Both the position numbers and the translations under genes were made by a program. Below, piece after piece: positions 33,286-42,090 of a stretch of 64,000 bases of DNA. The notes under the pieces were generated by a model. That model did not search any database and had not been told where the DNA came from. It was given only the letters and a program-made list of their open reading frames with translations. Position 1 is the first letter of the stretch; each line of letters starts with the position of its first letter. The stretch spans positions 1,159,501 to 1,223,500 of the forward strand of contig JACKIH010000003.1 of the NCBI GenBank assembly GCA_020638575.1, read 5' to 3'. The DNA is from Rhodospirillaceae bacterium (GTDB taxonomy: Bacteria > Pseudomonadota > Alphaproteobacteria > DSM-16000 > Inquilinaceae).

Positions 33286-34530
33286 TCAGTGAAGCAGGTT
33301 CTTGTAGAACTTGCCGCCCTTGACGATCGCCAGCAACGCCGTTTCCGGCCGCGTCAGCACGGTGATGTCGTCGAGCGGATTGCCGTCCACCACCAGCAGG
33401 TCGGCCCGTGCCCCCTCCGCCACCACACCGAAATCGCCCTCGGCCAGGAACGCCTTGGCCGCGTTCACCGTGCACTGGCGGATCAGCTCGGCCGCGCCCA
33501 CCACCTCCTTGCGCAGGTGGAACTCGTTGAGCTGGTGGCGGTGCATGTCGCCCAGGAGGTCGGTGCCGTAGACCATGGTCACGCCCGCCCGGTGGGCCAG
33601 CTCCAGCGCGCGGGTGCCGGCGTCGAGCACCTCGTGCAACTTGCCGAGCAGGTCGGGCGAGAGGCCGCACTTCACGCCTTCCGACGCCAGCGCGTGGTAG
33701 GTGGACAGCGTCGGTACCAGATAGGCACCGTGCTCGATCAACAGCTTGGCCGTGCCCTCGTCCATCAGGTTGCCGTGCTCGATGGTGCGCACGCCGCGCA
33801 CGATCAGCCGGTCGATGGCGCGCGCGGTGTAGGCATGGGCCATGGCGTAGATGTTGGCGGCCTCGCACTCCTCGACGATGGCGTCGATCTCTTCGCCGGC
33901 GAACTGGGTGCTGTCGATGCGGTCGGTGGGCGAGGACACGCCGCCCGACGCCATGATCTTGATGTGCGTGGCGCCCTTGCGCACCTCGTCGCGGACCGCC
34001 CGGCGCACTTCCGGCACGCCGTCGCACACGCGCCCGAGGCCGGAGCAACAGAAGCACTCGTCGATGTGCTGGTGCTCGCCGGGGCTGCGCATGTCGGCAT
34101 GGCCGCCGGTCTGCGACAGGGCCTTGCCGCAATAGAGCATGCGCGGGCCGGGCACCCGGTCCTCATCGACGGCGCGGGCGATGCCGTGGTCGCCGCCGCC
34201 GGCATCGCGCACGGTGGTAAAGCCGCGCAGCAGCATCTCCTCCATCACGTTCGACGAGCGCAACGCCACGTAGAACGGCGACAGCCGCTGCAGCAGCGGG
34301 AAGTCGGCGGTGATGGCGGTGACGTGGACATGGCCGTCGCACAGGCCGGGCATCAGCACCTTGCCGGCCAAGTCCACCCGCCGGGCGTCCCGCCCCGCAT
34401 CGGCCGGCCCGATCGGCGCGTCGCTCACCGCGGCGATGCGGCCCTTGCGCACCAGCACATGGTGGTCCGGCAGCAGCGTTCCCGCGACGGTATCCAGCAC
34501 CGATGCGTTCTCGAACACGAAGGTCGGCAT
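33286..34530 (-). CDS. Amidohydrolase family protein (prolidase/carboxypeptidase subgroup)
   Basis: 414-aa metal-dependent amidohydrolase. Metal-binding residues are visible: HxH in LCDGHVHVT, a likely carboxylated Lys in ATHIKIMASGGVSS, His in YAMAHAYTARAI and TIEHGNLMDEG, and Asp in VYGTDLLGDMH. The segment YCGKALSQTGGHADMRSPGE is typical of the Xaa-Pro dipeptidase/Sgx9260-like subgroup. It is not imidazolonepropionase (HutI), whose characteristic segments are missing, although it lies next to hutG and hutU. A natural substrate may be an N-acyl or peptide-like derivative imported by the adjacent TRAP system. That link is inference. Confidence 0.85.
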   Translation of the reverse strand: MPTFVFENASVLDTVAGTLLPDHHVLVRKGRIAAVSDAPIGPADAGRDARRVDLAGKVLMPGLCDGHVHVTAITADFPLLQRLSPFYVALRSSNVMEEMLLRGFTTVRDAGGGDHGIARAVDEDRVPGPRMLYCGKALSQTGGHADMRSPGEHQHIDECFCCSGLGRVCDGVPEVRRAVRDEVRKGATHIKIMASGGVSSPTDRIDSTQFAGEEIDAIVEECEAANIYAMAHAYTARAIDRLIVRGVRTIEHGNLMDEGTAKLLIEHGAYLVPTLSTYHALASEGVKCGLSPDLLGKLHEVLDAGTRALELAHRAGVTMVYGTDLLGDMHRHQLNEFHLRKEVVGAAELIRQCTVNAAKAFLAEGDFGVVAEGARADLLVVDGNPLDDITVLTRPETALLAIVKGGKFYKNLLH

Positions 34531-34582
34531 GGCAGGCGAACTCCCCTCACGCGATGGCCGGCAGCACCCCGGCTCCCAATCC

Positions 34583-35944
34583 CTACTGATACATCAGCCC
34601 CGGCAGCCACAAGGACAGCACCGGTACGGCGATCAGCAGCACCAGGGCCACCAGGTCCATGGCGACGAACCACCAGATCCCCCGGAACGCCTCGGTCAGG
34701 GTGATCAGGTTCCCGAGTGCGCCCTTGATGATATACACGTTTAACCCGATGGGCGGGGTCACCAGGCCGATCTCCAGCAGCTTGATGACGATGATGCCGA
34801 ACCAGATGAGGTTGAAGCCGGCCCCCTCGGGCCCCACCAGCGGCAGGATCAGCGGCAGGGTGAGCAGCAAGAGCCCGATCGGGTCCACGAACATCCCCAG
34901 CACGATGTAGATCACCGCCACGGCCAGCAGCACCCACCAGGTGGCGTCGCTGACGCCGAGGATCAGCTCGGAAAAAGCCTCCGGCACGCCGCTCAGCGCC
35001 AGGAAGCGGGTGAAGAACACCGACCCGATCAGGATGAGGAAGATGCTGGCGGTGCTGGACGCCGTCTGCACCAGGGCTTCGCGCATGGTCTGGCGGTTCA
35101 CCCGGCCGCGCACAAGCGCCACCAGAAAGGCGCAGAAGGCCCCGACGGAACCGGCCTCGGTGGGCGAGAAGACGCCGCCGAAGATGCCGCCGAGCACCGC
35201 CAGGATCAGCACCGGCAGCGGCCACACCTCCTTCAACGCCGCCCGCTTCTCCGCCCAGGTGAAGGTTTCGTCCACATAGGCGGCCAGGTCCGGGCGCTCC
35301 TTCAGGGTATGCACGCTGACGCGGCCCGCCAGTTCCGGGGTGAGCTTGACGCGGACGGCGATCATCACGGCGTAGAGGGCGGCGGAGACGATGCCGGGGA
35401 TGACGCCGGCCATGAAGAGCTGGCCAACCGACACCTCGGCATAGACGCCGTAGAGCACCATCAGCACGCTCGGCGGGATCAGCGAGCCCAGCGTGCCGGA
35501 CGCCGCCACCACGCCGGTGGCCAGTCCCTTGTCGTAGCGGTGCTGCAGCATCTGCGGTACGGCGATGCGCGACATGGCTGCGGCGGTGGCGACCGACGAG
35601 CCCGACGCCGCGGCGAACAGCGCACAGGCGCCGACGCTGGAAATGGCCAGCCCGCCGGGCAGGCGGACAAGGAACATGCGCAGCGCGTTGAACAGCCCGT
35701 CCGTCAACCGCGTCGCGGTGCAGATGTAGCCCATCAGCAAGAACATGGGGGCGGCGGTCAGCGACCAGTTGCCGACGAAGTCGAACGGTGTCGCGGACAC
35801 CATGCCGAGCGCCACCCGGTAGTTGGTCATGGCGGCGATGCCGCCGATCGAGACCAGGCCGAGCGACACCCCGATGGGCACGCGGATCGCGATCATCACC
35901 AGGGCGACGACGATGCCGGCGACGCCGATCTCCAGGTTGTCCAT
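34583..35944 (-). CDS. dctM: TRAP transporter large permease subunit DctM
   Basis: 453-aa large membrane subunit of a tripartite ATP-independent periplasmic transporter, about 12-13 hydrophobic segments. Family stretches include IRVPIGVSLGLVSIGGIA, ASGSSVATAAAMSRIAVPQM, GVFSPTEAGSVGAFCAFLVALVRG and PPIGLNVYIIKG. It forms the elevator that moves a carboxylate-type substrate with Na+. The small subunit lies just upstream and the binding protein two genes further; a TetR gene interrupts the set. Confidence 0.93.
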   Translation of the reverse strand: MDNLEIGVAGIVVALVMIAIRVPIGVSLGLVSIGGIAAMTNYRVALGMVSATPFDFVGNWSLTAAPMFLLMGYICTATRLTDGLFNALRMFLVRLPGGLAISSVGACALFAAASGSSVATAAAMSRIAVPQMLQHRYDKGLATGVVAASGTLGSLIPPSVLMVLYGVYAEVSVGQLFMAGVIPGIVSAALYAVMIAVRVKLTPELAGRVSVHTLKERPDLAAYVDETFTWAEKRAALKEVWPLPVLILAVLGGIFGGVFSPTEAGSVGAFCAFLVALVRGRVNRQTMREALVQTASSTASIFLILIGSVFFTRFLALSGVPEAFSELILGVSDATWWVLLAVAVIYIVLGMFVDPIGLLLLTLPLILPLVGPEGAGFNLIWFGIIVIKLLEIGLVTPPIGLNVYIIKGALGNLITLTEAFRGIWWFVAMDLVALVLLIAVPVLSLWLPGLMYQ

Positions 35945-36022
35945 CGCACCTCCGGGCTGCCGGCGGAACGGCCCGCCGGCGCTAGGGTTGGGATGGCCCG
36001 CCGGGTCCCGGCGGGCGAAGGC

Positions 36023-36520
36023 TCAGAGCGGCCGGCGCTGGGCCAGCGAGCGCAGGCTGCAGGACAGCACCGCCAGTGCGGCGGCGATGAAGCCGATGGG
36101 CAGCGCCCAGCGCGACGGCCAGATGTAGAACAGGAAGTTGGACATGAAGGTCTCAAGCTGCTCGGTGGCCCGCCACGCGTCCCGGAAGGACTGGTAGGCG
36201 AGGATCCCGAAGTAGAGCAGCCCGAGCAGGCAGGCGACCTGATAGAGAAAGAGTTGGATCGGCCGCGGCATCCATTGGACGAACAGGTCCACCCGGATGG
36301 ATTCGCCCTGGCGCTCCACATAGGCGAGCGGCAGGAATACCGCGAGTATCATGTGGTAGTAGGCGGTTGTCTCCAGCGTGCCGATCATCTGGTAGTGGAA
36401 GGACGACCGCAGCACGACGTCGATGGTCACGTGCAGCATCATCAGCACGAGAAACAGGCAGCCCACCGCCAGCAGCGCGCGGGATACCCAGTGGTCGATC
36501 TTGTCGATGATCTTGACCAT
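36023..36520 (-). CDS. dctQ: TRAP transporter small permease subunit DctQ
   Basis: 165-aa four-helix membrane protein that partners DctM. Hydrophobic segments are at about residues 14-33 (RALLAVGCLFLVLMMLHVTI), 50-68, 92-110 and 134-153. YYHMILAVFLPLAYVERQGE and RVDLFVQWMPRPIQLF are family-like. The ATG at 36520 lies 8 bp after the stop of the TetR gene, so dctQ may be translated from a message that also carries the regulator. Confidence 0.88.
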   Translation of the reverse strand: MVKIIDKIDHWVSRALLAVGCLFLVLMMLHVTIDVVLRSSFHYQMIGTLETTAYYHMILAVFLPLAYVERQGESIRVDLFVQWMPRPIQLFLYQVACLLGLLYFGILAYQSFRDAWRATEQLETFMSNFLFYIWPSRWALPIGFIAAALAVLSCSLRSLAQRRPL

Positions 36521-36528
36521 GGCGGTGC

Positions 36529-37212
36529 TCAGGTGCGGCCGGCGGCGCGCAGCGGCAGCGGCCCTTCGGGGCCTTCGCCTTCGGCCGCTGCCGGCGACAG
36601 GATGGCGGTCAGGACGCGGCCCCTCCAGAACTCCAGAAGCCCGTCGAAATAGGCCGGGTCGACGCGCCAGGCGAACTGCACGCCCATGCCGCGCAGCAGA
36701 CACAGCGTGGCGGTGAGGGCTTGGCGGCGTTCGGCCGGCGCCAGGGGGCTGCGCACCAGGAAGCGCTCCCAGATCTCGTCGAGCGCTGCGTTGAACTCCG
36801 TCGCCACCGAGCGCACGGCCGTCATGATGTCGGCATCGGTGCGGGCGGCGGTGATGAACTCCAGGGTGACGGCGAAGACGCGGCCGGAGAAGATCTCCCA
36901 CAGCGCGTCGAGGAAACCGTCGATGTCCAGCTTGCCGGCGTCGATCGCCGCGGCCATGGCGCGGATGTCCTCCGTCGCTTGGCGCAGCATGGTCCGGTAG
37001 CATTCCTGCAGGAGCAGGGTCTTGCTGGGAAAATGGTGCAGCAAGGCGCCGCGAGAGACGCCCGCCCGCTCCGCCACGAGCACCGTGGTGGTGTCGCGCA
37101 GCCCCACCTCGTCCACCAGGTCCAACGTCACCGCCAGGATCTTGCCCCGCGTCTCGGCGGACCTTTCCGTCTGGGTGCGGCGGCGGCGCGGTGCTGGGGC
37201 GGCAGGGGGCAT
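36529..37212 (-). CDS. TetR/AcrR family transcriptional regulator
   Basis: 227-aa one-domain regulator. The N-terminal HTH is clear: RGKILAVTLDLVDEVGLRDT followed by LVAERAGVSRGALLHHFPSK. The rest is a helical ligand-binding domain. The start at 37212 (MPPAAPAPRRRR) is preferred to a longer reading from 37272. It sits between dctQ and dctP in the same direction and probably controls this TRAP/hut-like cluster. A palindrome with arms AAACAAAACAG/CTGTTTGTTTT upstream of dctP is the best candidate operator. Confidence 0.87.
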   Translation of the reverse strand: MPPAAPAPRRRRTQTERSAETRGKILAVTLDLVDEVGLRDTTTVLVAERAGVSRGALLHHFPSKTLLLQECYRTMLRQATEDIRAMAAAIDAGKLDIDGFLDALWEIFSGRVFAVTLEFITAARTDADIMTAVRSVATEFNAALDEIWERFLVRSPLAPAERRQALTATLCLLRGMGVQFAWRVDPAYFDGLLEFWRGRVLTAILSPAAAEGEGPEGPLPLRAAGRT

Positions 37213-37336
37213 GGCGGGTTCGGCAACAGGACCAGGAAAAGGGTGGCCGGTGGTTTGGCGGCACGGGGCCACCGGACCCGCAGCGAGCGCCGGCCGTGGG
37301 GGACGGCCGGTGTGCCGCGGGTCCGGCAGGCCACCG

Positions 37337-38479
37337 TTACTCGTAGACGCCGTACGTGGCGGGGTCGAGTTCGTCGTAGATTTCCTGCATGGCGAGGGCC
37401 GCCAGGGCGTTCTCGTCGGTGCGGTCGACCGACGCGATCAGGTCCGCCCACTTGTCCATGTAGGAGACGAAGTCGGCGATCAGCGCTTCGCCGTCTTCCA
37501 CGCCGTAGGTCTCCTCGGCCGTGGCCGCCGCCATTTCCAGGGCACGCTCCCGGTAGGCTTCGACGGACGCGATCAGGTCTGCTTCCGGCTCGTAGACGTT
37601 GCCGCCCAGTTCAATCGCCTGGGCCAATGCCTCTTCACCCTCGGCCACGTAGTTGATGGCCAGCCGGGCCATGGAGAGCGCGGTGGCTTCCATCAGGATG
37701 TGCCGCTGTTCGGGCGACAGCGAGGCCCAGAACTCCGCGTTGTAGCCCCAGTGCGGGCCGGCCCAATACATGCCGGTGGGCAGCAGCGTCGTGTGCTCCG
37801 CCACCTCGTAGAGCGAGCGGGCGATGAGGTCGCTGGGAGCGTTGGACGCACAGTCCAGCGTGCCGCGCTCCAAGCCGGTGTACATCTCGCTCGACGGCAC
37901 GTTGACCGGGATGCCGCCGACTTCCTCCACCCATTGCGACACGGTGGAACCGGCGGTGCGGATGCGCATGCCCCGGATCTCTTCCAGGTTCCGGATCGGC
38001 TCGCGGCAGAAGATGATGTAGGCGGGCGTGGCATAGGCGCCGAGATAGACGATGCCGTGGTCTTCCCACTCCTGGAGCTGCACCGCGTTCTCGATGCTGA
38101 ACTCGGTCACCGCCATGATGGCGACCAGCGGATCGTCGTAGTTGAAGCCCAGCTCCTGCACGGCGTTGGCCACCGGCAGCTCCGAGGGCGTGTACACGGC
38201 GGCGTGGTGGGCCACCTGCACGACGTTGTCCATGACCCCCTGGAGGCTGGCCCGCGGCTCCAGCAGCACGGTGCCGGTGTAGACCTCGGGCAGGAGATCG
38301 CCGCCCGACAGCTCTTCCACGATCTCCGCCCACTGCACGTAGCCATATTGGCTGAGCGGATGGGCCTCGTTGTAGAAGGAATTGGCGATGAAGCTGGTCT
38401 GGGCGGCGGCGGGGCCGGCGGCCAGGGCCGACAGGGCGGCACCGGCGGCAAGGGCGCGGGTCCAGGCGGAAACGGTCAT
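37337..38479 (-). CDS. dctP: TRAP transporter substrate-binding protein DctP
   Basis: 380-aa periplasmic binding protein with a signal peptide (MTVSAWTRALAAGAALSAL, cleavage after AAAQ). The carboxylate-binding Arg lies in the family segment IRGMRIRTAGSTVSQWVEEV, followed by GGIPVNVPSSEMYTGLERGT and LDCASNAPSDL. The ligand cannot be read from sequence; the neighbouring hutU/hutG and amidohydrolase genes suggest a nitrogen-containing organic acid. It is the first gene of the minus-strand group and the likely point of transcription start. Confidence 0.92.
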   Translation of the reverse strand: MTVSAWTRALAAGAALSALAAGPAAAQTSFIANSFYNEAHPLSQYGYVQWAEIVEELSGGDLLPEVYTGTVLLEPRASLQGVMDNVVQVAHHAAVYTPSELPVANAVQELGFNYDDPLVAIMAVTEFSIENAVQLQEWEDHGIVYLGAYATPAYIIFCREPIRNLEEIRGMRIRTAGSTVSQWVEEVGGIPVNVPSSEMYTGLERGTLDCASNAPSDLIARSLYEVAEHTTLLPTGMYWAGPHWGYNAEFWASLSPEQRHILMEATALSMARLAINYVAEGEEALAQAIELGGNVYEPEADLIASVEAYRERALEMAAATAEETYGVEDGEALIADFVSYMDKWADLIASVDRTDENALAALAMQEIYDELDPATYGVYE

Positions 38480-38654
38480 GCGGAAGCCTCCATGGATGGG
38501 TTGGTTATGATGGAGCGCGGATCGCAGGGCGGTTCACTCTCCAAGCTTGCGTTGACGGCGGGGTGAGCGGCTCAAGCGGGCTGGCAGCCGCGAGGGAACG
38601 GGGCAGCCAGCACTGATGCGCAGACCGGCCATGCGTGGAAGCTTGCCGTCAGAT

Positions 38655-38682
38655 AAACAAAACAGTCAAGCCTGTTTGTTTT
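38655..38682. promoter_or_regulatory. Candidate TetR operator upstream of dctP
   Basis: Inverted repeat AAACAAAACAG - 6 nt - CTGTTTGTTTT, 9 of 11 positions paired, in a conspicuously AT-rich patch about 175 nt upstream of dctP. A TTGACT hexamer on the minus strand lies at its centre and could be a -35 element, so binding here would block the promoter; I see no good -10 at the expected distance. The rest of 38480-38739 shows no other signal. Confidence 0.5.
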
Positions 38683-38739
38683 TGATTAGAAGTCGATCCA
38701 CCCGGCGGAAGATCGCCATTCCAGATCGGCGCGCGGCTA

Positions 38740-38930
38740 GGGCCAATCTACATTCATCGCATCGGTCTGGTTCGTGCCCGAAATCGCTGCTGACAAGGAG
38801 GAAAGCGCAAGGAAGTGTATGCACTTTCGAGCATCTCCGACGCCGTCAGTGGCGATTTCGGCCGAACCCCGCAGGGGCTGGGCACAAAACCGCTGCCAGC
38901 CAGGTCGACGCGATGAATGTCGATTGGCCC
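38740..38930. mobile_element. 191-bp non-autonomous TA-flanked element, same architecture as the 267-bp elements
   Basis: Terminal inverted repeats beginning GGGCCAATC, about 31 bp long (20 of the first 21 positions pair), with TA on both borders. The internal hairpin has 19-nt arms (38776-38794 and 38845-38863) and a 50-nt loop. These spacings, including 36 nt from the element end to the first arm, are exactly those of the neighbouring 267-bp element. The loops share TTCGA at loop positions 33-37 and CGACGC at 45-50. No transposase is present. The right border TA (38931-38932) is shared with the next element. Confidence 0.8.
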
Positions 38931-38932
38931 TA

Positions 38933-39199
38933 GGGTCCGGACTCAATTACCGCATGGCCATGGTTTGTGCAGAAATCGGACAGGACTAGGAGTGAGGAGG
39001 ATGGACATGCCCACGCATATTCGACGACGAGCGACGCAGTCCTGGCCGATTTCTGCCAAATCCTCCGGACGGCTGGCGGCGTCCCGCCCCACGGCGTTGC
39101 CGAGCCCTTGCGGTGAACAGGCACCGCGGCGCGCTCAGCGCCTTGTGGGACCGAACGCCGTCAGCCGCCGTGGCTCATGGGGTAATTGAGTACGGACCC
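38933..39199. mobile_element. 267-bp non-autonomous TA-flanked element, copy 2 (inverted relative to copy 1)
   Basis: Reverse complement of 14369-14635 with one base difference over 267 bp. Terminal repeats are GGGTCCGGACTCAATT on the left and GGGTCCGTACTCAATT (reverse complement) on the right. Internal arms lie at 38969-38987 and 39038-39056. The left border TA is shared with the 191-bp element; the right TA plus the element's terminal G form the upp stop codon. It contains AGGAGG followed by ATG within the hairpin loop, but the reading frame that starts there (about 63 codons, across the element) matches nothing I know. Confidence 0.85.
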
Positions 39200-39861
39200 T
39201 AATGCGGCGTGCCGAAATAGCGGTCGCCGGCATCGCCCAGACCGGGACGGATATAGGCGTTCTCGTCGAGCCGGTCGTCGACCGCGCAGGTGTAGATCAC
39301 CACCTCCGGAAAGGCGGTGGCCACCCGGGCCAGCCCCTCCGGGGCCGCGATCACCGTGAGCACGCGGACCTGGGACGCCATGGCCCCATGCGCCATCACC
39401 AGCTCCAGCGTGCGGGACAGAGACCCGCCGGTGGCCAGCATGGGGTCGCACACCAGCACCGGACGGCCGGCCAGATCCGGCAGGGCGGTCAGGTAACTGA
39501 CGGCCTCCAGCGTCTCGGGGTCGCGGCGCAGGCCCACTTGGCCCAGCACCGCATCGGGCATCAGATCGACCAGATGGTCCGACAGTGCCAGCCCGGCGCG
39601 CAGCACCGCCACGATGGCCGGTGCGGGGTCCGGCAGGGCGGGTGCCTCCATGACATCCAGCGGCGTGCGGATGGACCGCGTCGTGGCCTCCAGATCCAAG
39701 GTGGCGGCCAGCCCCAGCGCCTTTGCCAGCACCGCCATGTGGCGACGGAACTCCATGGTCGGCGTGGCGTGTTCGCGCAACCGCGAGAGCACGTCGGCCA
39801 CCACCGGGTGGGCGAGCACGCGGGCGGTCGGAAAGCGGGCATGGGGGGCGACCAGGGACAT
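39199..39861 (-). CDS. upp: Uracil phosphoribosyltransferase
   Basis: UPRTase, 220 aa, the pyrimidine-salvage enzyme that makes UMP from uracil and PRPP. The PRPP loop is LVCDPMLATGGSLSRTLELV, the uracil-binding C-terminus is RPGLGDAGDRYFGT, and VLRAGLALSDHLVDLMP is also conserved. The start at 39861 (MSLVAPHARFPTARVL) is preferred; the reading frame continues upstream without family similarity. The protein ends at the usual place, yet its TAG stop is built from the TA border and last base of the adjacent mobile element. Confidence 0.94.
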   Translation of the reverse strand: MSLVAPHARFPTARVLAHPVVADVLSRLREHATPTMEFRRHMAVLAKALGLAATLDLEATTRSIRTPLDVMEAPALPDPAPAIVAVLRAGLALSDHLVDLMPDAVLGQVGLRRDPETLEAVSYLTALPDLAGRPVLVCDPMLATGGSLSRTLELVMAHGAMASQVRVLTVIAAPEGLARVATAFPEVVIYTCAVDDRLDENAYIRPGLGDAGDRYFGTPH

Positions 39862-40050
39862 GGCGGCGGCCTCGGCAGCGGGGGTGCGGCAGGCACCCCG
39901 ACACGGCGACTTTGCGCCCCGCCCTCCCCCGCCGGTCAAGCCCCCGCCCGGTCCCCCGGCACACCCGCGGCCAACTGACCCGGCGGCTGGCCAAGCCGCA
40001 GCCGGCCCGGCACAATGCCGCCCATTGCGAGGAACGCAACGGAACGGGCC

Positions 40051-40713
40051 ATGATCGGTGCAAGGCTGCTGCTGGTGCTGGCGTGTCTGGGGCTGCCGGC
40101 GGTTCCCGGTGCAGCATGGGCGCAAGTCTGCCCGCAAATCCTGCCGGACATCACCCTCGACGTGCAGCAGGTGCCGATCACGCTGGACAACTCCGTCACC
40201 CAGGCCGAGCTGGCGGCCCAGGCCGGCACCGCCATCGCCACCGTCGGCCACCACGCCACCGCACTCGGCCTCACCACCGCCCGCCTGGCCTACGGCTACA
40301 GCTTCAACGTGGTGATGTCCGAAGACTCCGGCCGGGTCTGCGGCATGCCGCGCGACATCACCATCCGCGTCGGCTACGACCAGATGCTGGTGCACATTCT
40401 GGAGCGCTACCGCCCCGGCTCCTGCCAGTACGAAGCGGTGCTGGAGCACGAGCAGGAGCATGTGCGGATCAACTACGACACCCTGCAGCGCTATCTGCCG
40501 GCCATCGAGGAGGCGGTGCGCCGCGCCGTTTCCAACCAGTTTCCGGTGCGCGGCACCTCGACGGACGACGTGCAGCGGCTGGCCGGCACCATTCTCGGCA
40601 CCGCTTTGGAGCAGGCCGTCCAGGTGATGGTGAGCGACCGCAATGCGCGCCATCGCCAACTCGACAGCGTCGACAGCTACCGCGCCACCTCCAGCCGCTG
40701 TCCCTCCTGGTAG
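40051..40713 (+). CDS. Secreted protein with HExxH motif (DUF922-like)
   Basis: 220-aa exported protein with a signal peptide (MIGARLLLVLACLGLPAVPG, cleavage after AWAQ). In the mature part, YEAVLEHEQEHVRINYDTL contains HEQEH (H133, E134, H137), an HExxH zinc motif, preceded by a strand-like segment PRDITIRVGYDQM. The arrangement resembles putative secreted zinc peptidases such as DUF922. Cysteines at 27, 97, 125 and 219 could form disulfides. It stands alone between the divergent upp and argG, and no partner is obvious. Protease activity is inferred only from the motif. Confidence 0.72.
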   Translation: MIGARLLLVLACLGLPAVPGAAWAQVCPQILPDITLDVQQVPITLDNSVTQAELAAQAGTAIATVGHHATALGLTTARLAYGYSFNVVMSEDSGRVCGMPRDITIRVGYDQMLVHILERYRPGSCQYEAVLEHEQEHVRINYDTLQRYLPAIEEAVRRAVSNQFPVRGTSTDDVQRLAGTILGTALEQAVQVMVSDRNARHRQLDSVDSYRATSSRCPSW

Positions 40714-40808
40714 CCCGCCCCCGCACCCGGCTTGCCTGCACGCCACGCCGGCCTTAGGGTCCGCGCCGACTTCCGGTGTTCCACCAATCCTCATGAAAGG
40801 GCGTACCC

Positions 40809-42032
<1,224 letters not shown>

Positions 42033-42090
42033 CAGACGGAGACCTGGCGGGAGGGCACCGGCCGGCACGTCGCCGAGAGGAGATCGTCCG

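Noticed and set aside
33286..34530. Imidazolonepropionase (HutI) because of the hut neighbours
   Set aside because: The protein has the motifs of the prolidase-type amidohydrolase subgroup (YCGKALSQTGGHAD) and lacks HutI-specific segments.
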